DNA from: Galbula dea
Lineage: Eukaryota > Chordata > Aves > Piciformes > Galbulidae
Length of the DNA stretch: 64,000 nt
NCBI GenBank assembly: GCA_013399015.1
Contig: VWZX01002400.1
Coordinates: 434,001-498,000, forward strand
Direction of reading: 5' to 3'
How positions within the stretch are numbered: the stretch's first letter is position 1; each line of letters begins with the position of its first letter. Position numbers and translations under genes: made by a program. Of this stretch, positions 9,902 to 22,657 are shown one piece after another. The notes beneath the pieces are model-generated. The model saw only the letters and a list, made by a program, of their open reading frames with translations. It made no database searches and was not told the origin of the DNA.

Positions 9902-12656
9902 TTTGCACAGAAGAGGGGAATCCCATGGTATAGAAATTGTCCATATGGAGATTTTCATGCTGTTGCTTCCTTCCCTTCATCCTGTGCTCTGGATTAGGTC
10001 TTGGTGTTGGCCATGGGCTCAGTCCTTGGCCTTTGGGACTTGATTTCATTCCCAGCTAGGAAATAGTTTCCTGTGTCTGCTGGCAAGAGTGCTTGAGTGT
10101 GAAATGTGAGAGTTTGGGATGAGTAGTAGGAAGTTCATTTGATCACTTGGCACCAATTAGACAATCCACTTCTCATGTGCTTTTGAAATCTGTGTGATTT
10201 TTGTCTCAAGAGAAGAGAGTGGCAGCAAAGGAGCTTGGTTCTCAGTGCACTAACACTTCCCTTCTTGTCCTGATGTCTTTAACATCTCTCTTTAAACATG
10301 ATATTCCTTGGAGACCCCAAATCCTGCTTAGACAAAGTAAGCCTTGATGAAGCTGGACCTTTCTGATTGACTGTTGTGACAGAGAGAGAGGCTGGTGTGA
10401 AGATGCAGGAGAAAAGAGTCAAACATGAGCTCCTTTCAGTCATGCTATGATAGCCCTGTCTTTTAGGCAGGATTACCTGCTGGAATTTCCAAACCTGTGG
10501 TTTATTTAGCACTGTGGATGGTTGGTTGGTTGGGCAGTGGTGTGGGAAGAGCTGGAAGAGGGTGTTAAGGAGGCAGCTATCACCCCTCCTGCCTTTGGAA
10601 GAGGATTCAGTCTTGGTGCTGTGCTGGGTCAGGCAGGTAGGATGTGACCTTCTGCTCCCCTGGCAAAGGCAGTTTGGGAATGGCAGAGGAATTGCAAACA
10701 TGCAGCTGTTTACTTGAAGCAAAACAAAGCAAAGCAGCCAAACTGGACCTCATTTTCACATTCAAATGATGCCTTTGCTCTCAGTTCTAATTCTGCTGGC
10801 AGGAAAACTTGGTTGCTGCTGTAATTGAGAAAAGGTGGAGGGAAACATGGGTTTGTTTGGCTTTGTTGGGCCTTCAGTGGCCTTGGGTGTGTATCTGATT
10901 TTTCCACTGAGGATTTAGTATCCTTTTAGTAAGGGACCAAGAGATGGAGTAACATCTAGGAGTGCTTCAAACTCACTGTAGAACCTGAGGATGGCTCTGG
11001 GCTGTATCCCAGAGCACAGGAGCATCCCATTTATTCTCTGAAGCTTTCCCCTTCTCCTTTGACCTATGCCAGAAGAAACTCTGCCCAAGTCCATGGAGCT
11101 GCCAGAGCAGCACAAGAAAGCAAAATCCAATCTGCAGTCAGTGCTGGTTGATCCAAAGGACTAAAACCAGTTTTAGTCTGACCATCTAAGACCAGGGGAG
11201 GTCTCTGGGCTGTGCAGAAGGAGCAGGAGGGGATGGTGGGGAAAGGCTCAGTGGCTTCGACGATGGTCAGAGCCAGCCAGAAAATACAAAGTCCTGACAT
11301 GCTAAGCCTCTTGTCTGCTCTAAGCTGTTTATTTTGCTGCTGAAGGATTTTGTAATCTATTTGGCTGAGTGGAAGCAGCCAGAGAACATCAGGGTATGAA
11401 GTTGCCTCCTGCCTGGGTTACAGGTACAGATAGAACATTCACTAAGCATCCCTTTCCTACTTGCATGTGTATTTACTGCTGTGGAGCCAGGGGTAGTTGA
11501 CTTTGGGAGCACACTGGGATGCAAAACCCAGGTCTGAGGCCAGGTCACTACAAAGCAGGGATACAAAATGCTTTCCAGAAGGCTGGCTGCCATCCATCAT
11601 CATATTCCTAAACACCATAATCCTGTGAGCCTTTGCTTTGTAATAAGATAATGAGTTATTAAAGACTAAGACAGGGTGTTTTAGGGAGGGAAACTGAGGG
11701 TTTGGGTCTTTTTTTTCCCCCCTTCTGCCATAGCTGAGCTATTCCTCTTGGTTATTCCCCATTCAGCAGAGTGCCCAAGTACCCCAACAGCATCCTGGCT
11801 GTGGATGCAAAGCCACTTGCTAGGCATCACCTGTGTTGGTGCCATCAGCCCAATGTCACACAGTTGCATTGCTGGGGATTGTCACCATCCAGGTACCAAT
11901 TCCAGCTGAACACCCAACAGAAATACACCCTGGCTGCATTTTTTTCTCTCTCTGGATTTCAAAGCTGTGGTCTTCTGACATTAGAGCTGGCAAATGAGCT
12001 GCTGCTGGTTCCTCTGTGGTCATGGATCTCTATCAATTTATTTCTCATTAAAACATTTTATGTGCCACAATAAAAGTCAATAGTGAGACAACCATGGAGC
12101 TTTATAACCTGTTCCATCAGGGCTCTGCTCACACATGCCTTAGGCTGTTGGGGGGGAGTTTAGAGGGAGACCAAATCGATCTCAGGCTTCCCCTTGTCCT
12201 GCAGCTGTGCTGTGCTCCACACAAAAGAGGATAAATCACTGCATGGCAGTGACTCTTCCTAAAGAGCCTGGGGAGTGGGAGAGGGATGGATCTCTGGATG
12301 GGATCTGATGAGATCTGCCTTACAGACACCTGCTTTGCTTTGGGCTTTTCTTTTCCCTTTTTTAGCTTCATTTTTCCCCCTCTTCCATTCTTTCTGTGCC
12401 AATGAAAAGCAAAAGTGGTTTGGGTTTCAAGGAACCTGTAGTGAAAATCTTTGTCATTAACAGTGGGTTAGGGCTAGAGCCTTGCTGTGGCTGGAGCAGC
12501 AGAAGGTTGGGGCTGGTTTTACTAGGCAGCCAGGATGTTAAGGATGGGTAGTGAGAGCAGGAGGGTGCAGTGGGGTTTGGCCTCCTATCCCTATCCCTTT
12601 CCATCACTTGCCCCCTCCAGCATTTGCTCTGCTTGGGCTAAGGGGAATTTATTCCC
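9902..12656. other. Non-coding stretch, nothing recognised
   Basis: Largest repeat-free block in the first 20 kb. Random-looking ORFs only. No splice-framed exon recognised. Confidence 0.5.
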
Positions 12657-12715
12657 TGTATTTTTATCCTGATCAATCTCCATCACTGCCAACCCCTAGT
12701 TCACTTGTGCTTTTT
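12657..12715. repeat. Spacer repeat, left copy
   Basis: TTTTATCCTGATCAATCTCC and about 30 bases on resemble 12992-13044 at roughly four bases in five. The two lie on either side of a CR1 but are not themselves CR1. Confidence 0.75.
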
Positions 12716-12728
12716 GCTCCATTTGTGC

Positions 12729-12990
12729 CAATCATAGAGCCATTGTCATTAGAAAAGACCTCTAATATCAAGTCCAACTGTCAACCTGTCACCACCATGC
12801 CACTAAACCATGGCCCTCAGCACCACATCCAGATGTTTTTTGAACCCCTCCAGGGATGGGGACTCCACCACTGCCCTGGGCAGCCTGGGCCAATGCCTGA
12901 CAACAGTTTTCTGTGTAGAAACTTTTCCTAACATCCAATCTAAACCTTCCCTGGTGCAACTTGAGGCCATTTCCTCTTGTCCTGTTCCCC
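12729..12990 (-). mobile_element. CR1 LINE 3' fragment
   Basis: Reverse-complement tail near CAATCATAGAGCCATTG, then GCCACTAAACCATGGCCCTC, CTGCCCTGGGCAGCCTGGGC and TTGAGGCCATTTCCTCTTGT. Ends where the right spacer copy begins. Confidence 0.92.
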
Positions 12991-12991
12991 C

Positions 12992-13044
12992 TTACTTTTA
13001 TCCTGATCAAACCTCCTCCATTGCCAGCCCCAAGTTCACTTTTA
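12992..13044. repeat. Spacer repeat, right copy
   Basis: CTTTTATCCTGATCAAACCTCC and onward, similar to 12657-12715. Confidence 0.75.
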
Positions 13045-13045
13045 C

Positions 13046-13155
13046 TAGTCATAAAATCATCAGATCATTCAGGCTAGAAAAGACCTCTGTGATCATCAGG
13101 TCCAACCATTGACCCAACTCCACCATGGCCACTAAACCATGCCACATTTTCTGCT
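13046..13155 (-). mobile_element. CR1 LINE 3' fragment
   Basis: TAGAAAAGACCTCTGTGATC with ATCAGGTCCAACCATTGACC and CACTAAACCATGCCAC. Faces a plus-strand fragment 30 bases on. Confidence 0.88.
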
Positions 13156-13185
13156 AAGTTCCATGTTTCCCATCATGTCCAAGAA

Positions 13186-13276
13186 TGATTTAGTGACAGA
13201 GTGGTGTTGGGTAAACACTTGGACTTGATGATCTTAAAAGCCTTTTCCAACCTAAATGATTCTATGATTCTATGAA
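13186..13276 (+). mobile_element. CR1 LINE 3' end
   Basis: CTTGGACTTGATGATCTTAA, CCTTTTCCAACCTAAATG and a well-kept tail ATTCTATGATTCTATGA, the typical CR1 8-bp terminal repeat. Confidence 0.92.
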
Positions 13277-13873
13277 TCTCCCTGTTGGGAGGAGTTGGAG
13301 CAAGATGCATCCAAGCACTGATGCCTGGTGCCAGTAGGGAACATCTCACCCCCATCCTCTCCCCACCATCAACTGGGTTCTGTCACAGCTGCAGTCTCTC
13401 AGCAGGGTCCTGCTTTGCTCTAAGTGCAAAGGAAGGGAGAAAAAAAATCAATTCCCATCAGCTGAACAGTGCCCTTTGATTCACTGCCACTGGAGGAAGA
13501 AATCCTTTATCTCCTCCTCCTCCTCCAGGAAGGGATTGCTTTGCTGTTGGCTATTAGGGAGCAATGCTGTAACAGCTCCTTTCCTCCAAACCTTGGGGTT
13601 TTGATAACCTTCACCACCCTGAGGATGTTCACACTCCTCTTTTTACTCTGACAGCTCTTTTGGTTTTGACTAATTGATTACAGGTATTTGATTGTTTCTT
13701 TAATTCTGAGCTGTGAGGCTGTGCAGTTGCTGTCCCTGCAGAAGCAGAGCACAGAAAAGGGCTTTGGTTTTTGTTTGAAGCACAAAAAGACACTAAGCCA
13801 ACAATAATATGTTGGATGAAATTGGCTCACAGCCACCCCCAAAGTTCATCTGCTGATGCACACACCTAAGTCC
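13277..13873. other. Non-coding stretch, nothing recognised
   Basis: A short CTCCTCCTCC run near 13510 and an AT-rich stretch near 13670-13710. No gene recognised. Confidence 0.5.
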
Positions 13874-14320
13874 CTCACTCCAAGAAGGACATTGAGGTGC
13901 TGGAGTGTGACCAGAGAAGGGCAAGGAAGGTGGGGAAGGGTCTAGAGCACAAGTGATGTGAGGAGCAGCTGAGGGAACTGGGGTTGCTTAGCCTGGAGAA
14001 GAGGAGGCTGAGGGGAGACCTTCTCACTCTCTGCAGCTCCCTGAGAGGAGGTTGGAGCCAGGTGGAGGTTGGTCTCTTCTCCCAAGGAACAAGGAATAGG
14101 ACAAGAGGAAACAGCCTCAAGTTGTGCCAGGGGAGGTTTAGGTTGGACATGAGGAGGAATTTGTTCCCTGAGAGGGTTATCAGGCATTGGCCCAGGCTGC
14201 CCAGGGCAGTGGTGGAATCTCCATCCCTGGAAGGGTTCAAAACCAGGTGTAGCTATGGTGCTGAGGGCCATGATTCAGTGCTGAGCATGGCAGCCTTGGG
14301 TGGAAGCTTAGACTCTGGAG
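13874..14320 (+). mobile_element. CR1 LINE 3' fragment
   Basis: Begins CACTCCAAGAAGGACATTGA. Carries RELGLLSLEKRRLRGDLL and WPRLPRAVVESPSLEGF coding remnants. The terminal Phe-Gln block is diverged and no clear tail remains. Confidence 0.92.
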
Positions 14321-16327
14321 AGTAGCTTGACACCCATTGAAGGTTTCCTTCTTCCTTCAGCTTCCAGCTGAAGTCTGGAGCAGCAGCTGGAGATGGGCAC
14401 AGCAGAAATCACACCTCATGGTGCTGCTCTGATGGGGAATGATGTGAATCTTAATGACTGCAGGGCAATGGTTTAATTATCTGTAATTGCTAAAGCAGTT
14501 TAGTGGCCAAGTGAGCGACTGCAGATGCACAACTGGCCTCATTTGTTGGCAGCAAGTGGGAGTTCATTGCCTGGCAAGGGGATTAGTCCTAATTTTGCAG
14601 TTCTGCAAAAAAAGAATTAAGAATTCCCTCCCTTTTGGGGCCTGAGGTCACTTCTGGGCTTGCTCCTCTTGGCCAGAGTGGTAGCAGGAGGTAGGTGGCC
14701 ATTGCTTGGTCTCCTGGATGGAAACACAAGGTGAATTCTTCTTCATGCCCAGCTTGCTCTGATCAATACCTTTCCTGCAGGGTGGTTGATTTGCAGATGC
14801 TTTTGTCCCTGGGTGATACCAGGAGTGCACAGCAGCAGTAGGTGTGATTTAGGAAAGATGGAGACAGTTGAGAGCATCTCAGTACCACTTAGTGTCCAAA
14901 TTAGCTTGTCTCCCCTTTTAGCTCCTCTGATAGCATTTATTTGTGCAGCTTTCAGGAACATCAAGGTTCTGCATCATCCACAATCCATCAGTTTAATTCC
15001 CTCCTTAAAGCAATGATCATGAGTCTGAAAAGTGAAACAAAAAAAAGCAAGCAGCCTGAGAGGCAGCAGGGAGCTTGTTTCCAGCCTCAGGCAATGCAGC
15101 TGCAGGCATGAAGTTCTCCTGGAGGAGAAGCACCTGGGGTGGTTGTGCCCCACTCACAGTCCTAGGTCTTTTGGGCAAATTTCAATTTGTTGGAGCAGCA
15201 GTTTTACAAGAGCTGAACTTCAGGGCTTTGTGAATAAAGAGAATTTCTTTCTAAAGCAATTATGGGCTGGTTTTGCATAGCTGGTGGTGATTCCTCCTCT
15301 CCTTGGGCTTGGATGAAGCTCCTAATCTCTAACACCTGCCTTGAATGCCTTCCCTTGGGGCTTTTGTCTTTGCTCATGAGGAGGTAATGAGGAAAATGGG
15401 AACAGCTGAAGGGAAGGGTGGGGTCTTGAAGAGACCTGCATGGGAGAGGGTGCTGCTTACAGCTATGGAGGTGAGCAGAGCCAGTTGAGTGTTCTTTACC
15501 TTCATGGGCTTGCCATGGTGCAGAAACACTCTGTTGTTGATGGCCAGAGGTCAGCTCAATTTAGGTTTGTGACAATATCTCATTGTTTGGTGAGTGAGAC
15601 ATAGGAGGGTTTTTAACAGAGCTGCCAGGGAAGGCAGGTGAACTGCAGGCATGGTGACCTGGTGGAGCATGACCTGATGGTCCTAGGTTGTGGGGAGGTG
15701 GTCTGTGGTGTTGAGTCAACCTCAGGAGGCTGAGACAGGTGCTAGTTTGGATTGGATTCTGGTTTTAGAGTGAAGGTGGCTCAGGGATTAATTTAATCCA
15801 GATTTCTTTTGGGGGGCTTGATGTTGGTCTAGAGGGCTTCAGCCTTGTGGTTTCTCTTGTTTCCCTGGTGCTTTGGGTCCCTGTTCATGCAACATCTCCA
15901 ATCCCACTGTGGTAACCAGATAGAACACTGAAAAAAGAGTCCAATTTAAAGGGAAATGAAGCCAAGAGAGACTGTTGGACTTGTGCACAGCTTGGCCAAG
16001 GACCAGAACATATCAACTGTGCTGCAGAGCAAGTTTCTTTCTGCATGATTTTACAATGGGAGGCAATTAGAGAGCTCCAGAGCATTCCTGAAGGGTGGAA
16101 TTCAGCCTCCAGTATCAAACAGCCTTTCTGCAAGGGCATCCCAGTGTGGGCAGGGGAAGTTCTCAAGTGTCTGGGGGTTGACTCAGGTTGTTAACTGTTG
16201 TGGCAGCATTAATTCCTGCCAAAGCAGAAGGTTGAGGTGAAGTTTTGAAGGCTGCAGAAGGTCCTGGCAGAGCAAAACCTTTATTTGGTGCCATTGTGTA
16301 GCTACCACAGAACAATGTGTTTCTGTA
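14321..16327. other. Non-coding stretch with AT-rich block
   Basis: 14440-14545 is AT-rich with TAATTA/TGTAATTG motifs and no repeat. The remainder is nondescript. Confidence 0.4.
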
Positions 16328-16385
16328 GGGACTGGACTTGATCTTGGAGGTCTCTTCCAACCTTGATGAACCTTTGGTTGTGTGA
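16328..16385 (+). mobile_element. CR1 LINE 3' tip
   Basis: Only the terminal block remains: GGACTTGATCTTGGAGGTCT then CTTCCAACCTTGATGAACC. Confidence 0.8.
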
Positions 16386-16639
16386 ATGGTTGGAGGTGCT
16401 GGATCCAAGGAGATGCAGGGTCTGGGAGCTCCTTTGTTTTCTGGAAGGCAAAATAAGAAATACAGAGGTTTGCTTTTGTATTGCTTTTGGGAGTGTATCC
16501 TGGATTGAAAACAAACCAAAACAGCACCAGGAAGGGCAGAGATTTGTCCAAATGAAGTACTAAAGTCACACTTCACATTTCCTTCCAGTCTGAGAAGGCA
16601 AAGCATGTCCTTTGCTATCATTCTGAGGAGCAGAATAAG

Positions 16640-17036
16640 TCTTCTGAGGAGGAGCTGAGACACAACTGGGGTTGGTTAACCTGGAGGAGGCTCAGGGGAG
16701 ACCTTCTGGCTCTCTCCAGCTCCCTGAGAGGAGGTTGGATCAAGGTGAGGGTTGGTCTCTTCTCCCAGGTTACCAGTGATAGGACAAGAGGAAATGGCCT
16801 CAAGTTACACCAGGAGAGGCTTAGATTGGGTGTCAGGAAGAGTTTCTTCCCTGGAAGAGTTGTCAGGCATTGGCCCAGGCTGCCCAGGGCAGTGGTGGAG
16901 TCCCCATCCCTGGAGGGGTTTAAAAACCATCTAGATGTGGTACTCAGGGCCATGGTTTAGTGGCATGGTGGTGATAGGTTGGTGGTTGGGCTTGATGATC
17001 TTAGAGATCTCTTCCAGCCTTTCTGATTCTCTGTTT
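16640..17036 (+). mobile_element. CR1 LINE 3' fragment
   Basis: GGTTGGTTAACCTGGAGGAG through GATGATCTTAGAGATCTCTT, with a decayed TTCTGATTCTCTG tail. Confidence 0.92.
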
Positions 17037-17616
17037 TAGCCACTTTTTTGTCCCCTGTGTTCCAAGGAAGCATTTCCAACCAGTGGGGCTGCACTTGGTG
17101 CTCCCCAAAAACACAGGGAACAGCAGATGTGTTGCCACAAACCTTCTGAGAAGAGCCAGGATCAATAGATGGGCTTTATTTTGGTACAGCAAAGCAAAGA
17201 GGGGGAAGAAACACTCAGGCAGGTGAGGGAAAACAAGAGCTTCAGCAGATTTTTGTTCATTTAGACTTGTTGGGCTTGTTCTTAAAGAAATAAAAGGGAA
17301 GTGCTGATCAGATCAGGTTCAGGTTTCCAGCACAGCTTCCAACTGCACATGATGCTCCTGAGCACAAAGACCTCCTTTCAGATGGGGCTCACAGGAGAGG
17401 TTTCTGCTTTTCTTGCTGCCACTCCCAAGGAGGAGTTGAATTATGACACCCTGGCTGCTGTGTTCCCACCTGCTAGCTCCAGAATGGCTGTGAGGTGCAG
17501 TCCTGCAGAGGTGGCCTCAGAGCTGAGCATGCTGGAGATGGGAAAAGGGAAGGGCTGGAAACCTAAGGGGTCTGTAACATCATCTTTTCTCTAGGAGGGT
17601 GACTACCTGTGCAAAA
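17037..17616. other. Non-coding stretch, nothing recognised
   Basis: No gene or repeat recognised. Confidence 0.5.
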
Positions 17617-18070
17617 TCCCTGAATCTCAGCCTGCTGGGGGCTGCAAGGGACCTCTGGGGATCATCCATCCATCCCCCCTGCTCCAGAAGGGGCACCCAC
17701 AGCAGCTTGCCCAGCATCACCTCCAGCTTCCTTGGCAATCTCTCCACACAAGGAGACTCCACAACCTCTCTGGGCAGCCTGGGCCAGGGCTCCAACACCC
17801 TCACACCAAACAAACTTCTCCTTCTGCTCAGCTGGCACCTCCTGGCTTCCAGTTGGTGCCCAGTGTCCCTGGACCTGGCCCTGGCCACCACTGAGCAGAG
17901 TCTGGCCCCAGCCTCTTGCCCCCAGCCTTCAGCTCTTGCTCAGCATTGAGCAGCTCCCCTCTGGGGCTGCTCTTCTCCAGGCTAAGCAGCCCCAAGGCTC
18001 TCAGCCTTTCCTCCTGCCAGAGATGCTGCAGTGCCCTCAGCATCTTGGGAGCCTCTGCTGGACTCTCAAA
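17617..18070 (-). mobile_element. CR1 LINE 3' fragment, frameshifted subfamily
   Basis: Tail side CCCTGAATCTCAGCCTG and GACCTCTGGGGATCATCC. The minus strand reads RALGLLSLEKSSPRGELL, then shifts frame at the shared deletion (near 17901-17925). Confidence 0.94.
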
Positions 18071-18479
18071 CCTCTCATGATGCTTTGGGAAGAGCTGTCT
18101 TTTACAAGTTGATCATTTTATTCCCACTGCTGCAGCTCCTTGTTTTTAATCCTGGCTTGCTGAGGAGCATCAAGCTGCAGGGCAGGGGAGAGATTTCATT
18201 TTCCTGTGGATATAGCAGGCATGCAGAAATTATCAGCAATTAAAGTGCATTTGAGATGACAGATGCCAAACCTGCTTGGGCATGTTCTTTCCCTGTGTTA
18301 TCAGAGGTTCATAGGAGAATTAAATTGGCTTGAGGATGGGGGAAGAAGAGCTTGGAGGGTCTGCACCCCTAAAAACAGACCTTGGAGCTGCCTCCCCTGT
18401 TTGTGCAGCCTCAAAGGAGAAAGTCAGCCCAGATTTGGAGGGAGGGTGCATTTGCTGGAGGGGTATGCATGCAGTACCC
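18071..18479. other. Non-coding stretch, nothing recognised
   Basis: Short stretch between two CR1 copies. Nothing recognised. Confidence 0.5.
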
Positions 18480-18896
18480 ACAGAGCATAAGTGTTGTGAG
18501 GAGAAGCTGAGGGAACTGGGCTTGGTTAGCCTGGAGAAGAGGAGGCTCAGGGGAGACCTTCTCACTCTCTACAACTACCTGAAAGGAGGCTGGAGCCAGG
18601 TGGGGGTTGGTCTCTTCTCCCAAGAAACAAGTGATAGGACAAGAGGAAACAGCCTCATGTTGCACCAGGGGAGGTTTAGGTTGGACATGAGGAGGAATTT
18701 GTTCCCTGAGAGGGTTATCAGGCATTGGCCCAGGCTGTCCAGGGCAGTGGTGGAGTCCCCATCCCTGGAGGGGTTTCAAAGCCCTGGAGATGTGGTGCTG
18801 AGGCCCATGGTTCAGTGGTGACCTGCCAGTGTTGGGTAATGGTTGGACTTGAAGATCTTGAAGGTTTCTTCCACCCCAAAGAATTCTCCAGTTCTA
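18480..18896 (+). mobile_element. CR1 LINE 3' fragment
   Basis: AGTGTTGTGAGGAGAAGCTG through ATGGTTGGACTTGAAGATCT. The continuous frame over about 150 codons is ORF2 C-terminus, not a host gene. Confidence 0.93.
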
Positions 18897-19817
18897 CCTA
18901 GGGTTAGATCTGCAGCCAGAGCACTGGGTGCCTCCAAAAACTCCAACCTCAGCCCTGCCTCTCCCTCTTGGGTTTCCAGGTTTATCCCACGGTGGGGCTG
19001 GGGTGGGAGCTTGTGTGAAGCCAGAGGAAAGAGCAGTTTTTGTTGTCTGCCCATTTCAAAGAGGCTTTGGAGATAGTGATCTTCCTTCAGCAGGATGCTC
19101 AGAGAGCTAGAGTAGGAGGGTGGGAAGAAAGAGAAACCCAAACAGACTTCCCTGCTGTGTTCAGCAGGGGAGGCATGGGAGATGGCAAGAAGTGGGTGCC
19201 TGCCTGGTCTCCCCCAAAATAAGAGTCCCATGTGCCCATCCTGCAGAGCTGGCAGCTTGTGGGTGGTCAGCAGCTTCCCAGCCATGGGATTAGGGCTTGT
19301 GGCTGGAGGTAGTTAAGTGTCTGGTGACACTAAGAGACACTGGCTGGGGTTTAGGAAGGTACAGTGTTCAAAAGGCCTTTCAGTGGGATTTAGGCACCTA
19401 ACCAGCTTAGGTGCTTGTGAAAATCCCCCTGAGCTCTTAAATAGCTGCTGAAAACACACCTTGATGTGAGGGATCTCAGCCCTTCAGGCTTCCTCTGGCA
19501 CCAGGCTTGCAGGAGTGCAGAAGGAGGGGGTGGAAGTGCTCCTTGCTCCCTAGATGAACCTCCCAGGTTGCCAGTAAGGAATAAAACTGAGCCATTGAAT
19601 CAGAATCCTGAATCACCCCATCCTTAGCTCAACCAGCATCCAGGGGAGTGGACACAGCCTTCATTTAAACTGCAGGAATTTTCCCTCTTGACCTTCTTGG
19701 CACCATTTTTTTTCCATTTCCCTTCAGTCTCCTACAGCATTTCCCTTTCTCATGCCCAAAGGCTGAAGGTGAGCTGCTGCCAAAAAGCCCCAACTGAGCA
19801 GGAACTCAAAAGAACCT
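18897..19817. other. Non-coding stretch, nothing recognised
   Basis: No gene or repeat recognised. Confidence 0.5.
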
Positions 19818-19934
19818 GTAGCTGTGCTGCTGAGGGCCATGGTTGAGTGGGGAGCATGGCAGTGTGGGGTGGCTGGTTGGACTTGATGACCTCAGGGAGG
19901 CTTTTCCAACCAGAATGCTTCTATAATTCTGTGA
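19818..19934 (+). mobile_element. CR1 LINE 3' end
   Basis: GCTGCTGAGGGCCATGGTTG, TGGTTGGACTTGATGACCTC and CTTTTCCAACCAGAATG, with tail TTCTATAATTCTGTGA. Confidence 0.9.
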
Positions 19935-20401
19935 CAAGCAGCAAAATCCAGGGTCACCCAGATGTGAGAAGAGTGCTCTGGGTTGTCAGAGCAGTGCCAG
20001 AGATAAGTGGAATTAAGGGAATGTCTTCAGCTGAACTTGGAAGCTGTGTAAAGAGGATAATGAGCTGGAAGTGAGCAGTGGACTGGATGCCTGGGGGAGT
20101 TGCTTTGGGAGCTTTACAACTGTGGGTCCTGCCTGATTCCACCCCCCCCCAGCCTGGGTATGGAGCTGTTGGGGGTTTCTCCCCCCCAAAAAAGGGGGTT
20201 GCAGAGCTCATGTTGGATGTGTGCATTGCCTTGGGGTGGTTTTTCCCTTGCTGGGACTCCAGGAGCTGCAGTTCCTCCCAGCAATAGTCCCTGCTGTGGG
20301 TTTGGAGGAGCTCTGCATGGCAGCTTGTGCTGTCCCAGGAGCAGGATACAGCCAGGAAGCAGAGTTAAAGAATTAAACATCTAGGTTCTCCCTCTCTACT
20401 T

Positions 20402-20520
20402 TTCCCTAGTGAGGCCCCATCTGGAGTCCTTGGTCCAGTTCTGGGTTCCTCAGTTCAAGAGAGACAAGGAACTACTGGAGAGAACCCAGCAGAGGCTAGG
20501 AAGATGCTGAAGGGACTGGC
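20402..20520 (+). mobile_element. CR1 LINE internal fragment
   Basis: AGGCCCCATCTGGAGTCCTT, GTCCAGTTCTGGGTTCCTCA and AGAGACAAGGAACTACTGGA match the ORF2 segment LVRPHLEY-VQFWAPQ. Both the 5' part and the 3' part are missing. Confidence 0.88.
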
Positions 20521-21989
20521 TGATTGTGTTTTGCAAGCTGCCTGCTCCTTTCCTAGCAGATCTCTTCCCCTGTGTGTGCAGAGCAACCTCTGCTTTCAGC
20601 TGAGGGCTAGGTCTTCATCTGCTTAGCTCCTGCAGACCCAGCTTGGAGGAGAACAGAAGCTGGTTCTGAGGTGGGTGCTGCAACACTCAGCTATTCCCAG
20701 GCTGGCTGCAGCAAGGAGCTGCTGTGCCCCAGGGCTGGGAGCATCCCTGGCAAGGCTTGGCTGGCCTGCAGGAGCTTGCTGGGCCAGAGGAAAAAGAAAA
20801 GAAGGCAAACAAGCCCTTTCCTCTAGCCCTTTATTTGTCTTTTTTCATAAAGGAAGTTTATTTGATGTGCAGATCACTGAAAGGAGGGGGAAAAAAAACC
20901 CCAACTTGTGGAGCTGCAAATGCCTGGGTTTGGTGTTTTAAGGGAGTTTGGTTTAAATGCTGTCTTAGGCAGAGGAACAGAAAATGGCTTGGTTTAAACC
21001 TGGTGTTAGTCCTTCCAGGCAGCAGAGTTGAGCTGAGCCCAAACCTTGTAGAAAAGCTAAACTTAGGGAAGCTCCAGGTGCTGTCAGCATTTGCTGAAGC
21101 AGCACTGCAATGGCAGCCCTGGCTTTGGGGCTGGAGAGCTTCTCATCTTTGCTGTCCACAATCCAACATGTGCTTCTTAACCATGCCTGGATCCAACTCA
21201 GTTTCCCCCTAGGTCAGGAGAGGGGTTGGGATGGTGGTGGCAGAGGTGGCAGCTCCTTGAGCACCATCATGTTAAGCTGTTGAGCAGCTAGGATTTCTTC
21301 AGGTGGGGTTTCTGGAGGTGACCCTGCTGCAGAAGCAGCTTCTTGCCTGCAGTGGAACTCCCCACAGGGTGACTTCCATCAGGAAGCAAAAGCCCTTGGG
21401 CTTTATCTTTGCAGTGGAGAAAAGATTCCTTTCAAATGCTGTTGGCAAACAAATGAAGGAGGCAGAAATACAGATTGTGTTTGCTCATGGCAGTGCAGTT
21501 GCCAAAGAATGTTGGAAACCACTGTGCCCTGGGAGGGACAATTCTTCTCTTGCCTGGGAGATGTTGGAGCTGGAAGACCTCAAGGGTCACAGCTCTGCAG
21601 TGCTGCTTCTCAGCTGGAGTTTTGGGGCAGTTCTTACCCTATTTTTTGGGGGGGCAGGAGGAGTTGGCACTGTTGTGCTGAAGGAGGACCTGAGTCAGGC
21701 AAGCCCTTGCTGACACTGATGCATGGTGAGAGCCTCTGAACTTCAGCAGGTCTTCAGGCAGCAGAGAGAAATGCCAGGGGTCTGCTGTGTGGAGAGAAAA
21801 TGAGGGCTGTACTTGTGTTTTCAGTGCCTTGGCTGCTCTAGGGGAAACTGCTGCTTTGCTGTGTCTTGAAAGATGATTTTGGAGCTTAAGCTGATTAGAC
21901 AGCTTGTTCCTCAGCTCCCCACCTCCTCCCTGGGCCTTGGGAGTTCTGGGAGGTTGAAGGTCACAAAGTTCCTTGTCCTTGCATAGTTA
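20521..21989. other. Non-coding stretch, nothing recognised
   Basis: No gene or repeat recognised. ORFs of about 160 codons here lack codon bias or familiar motifs. Confidence 0.5.
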
Positions 21990-22568
21990 CAGTCACAGAA
22001 TAACAGAATCAGTTTTGGTGGAAGAGATCTCTAAGATCATCCAGTCCAAATGTTAACACTGCCAGGTCACCTCTAAACCATGGCCATCAGCACCACATCT
22101 CCAGGGCTTTGAAACCCCTCCAGGGATGGGAACTCCACCACTGCCCTGGGCAGCCTGGGCCAATGCTTAACCACTCTTGCAGGGAACAAATTGTTCCTCA
22201 TGTCCAACTTAAACCTCCCCTGGTGCAACATGAGGCTGTTTCCTCTTGCCCTATCACTTGTTCCTTGGGAGAAGAGACACACCCCCACCTGGCTCCAGCC
22301 TCCTTCCAGGGAGCTGCAGAGAGTGAGAAGGTCTCCCCTGAGCCTCCTCTTCTCCAGGCTAACCAACCCCAGTTCCCTCAGCTGCTCCTCACAACACTTG
22401 TGCTCTAGACCCTTCCCCACCTTCCTTGCCCTTCTCTGGTCACACTCCAGCACCTCAATGTCCTTCTTGGAATGTGGAACCCAAACCTGACCCCAGGATT
22501 TGAGTTGTGGCCTCGCCAGTGCCCAGTCCAGGGGGAGAATCCCAGTCCCAGGACACCCAGTTTCCAGG
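21990..22568 (-). mobile_element. CR1 LINE 3' fragment, extended
   Basis: Tail TCACAGAATAACAGAATCAG, then the full series of 3' blocks back to TTTGAGTTGTGGCCTCGCCA. The minus-strand frame of about 230 codons is ORF2 plus flanking sequence. Confidence 0.93.
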
Positions 22569-22657
22569 TATCTCTCCCCCAGACTCCCTGTGTGCAGCTC
22601 ATGGATTTCTGTCACTATATTTTGATTTCTCTGGAGTGCTGAGGGCTGCCAATGACT

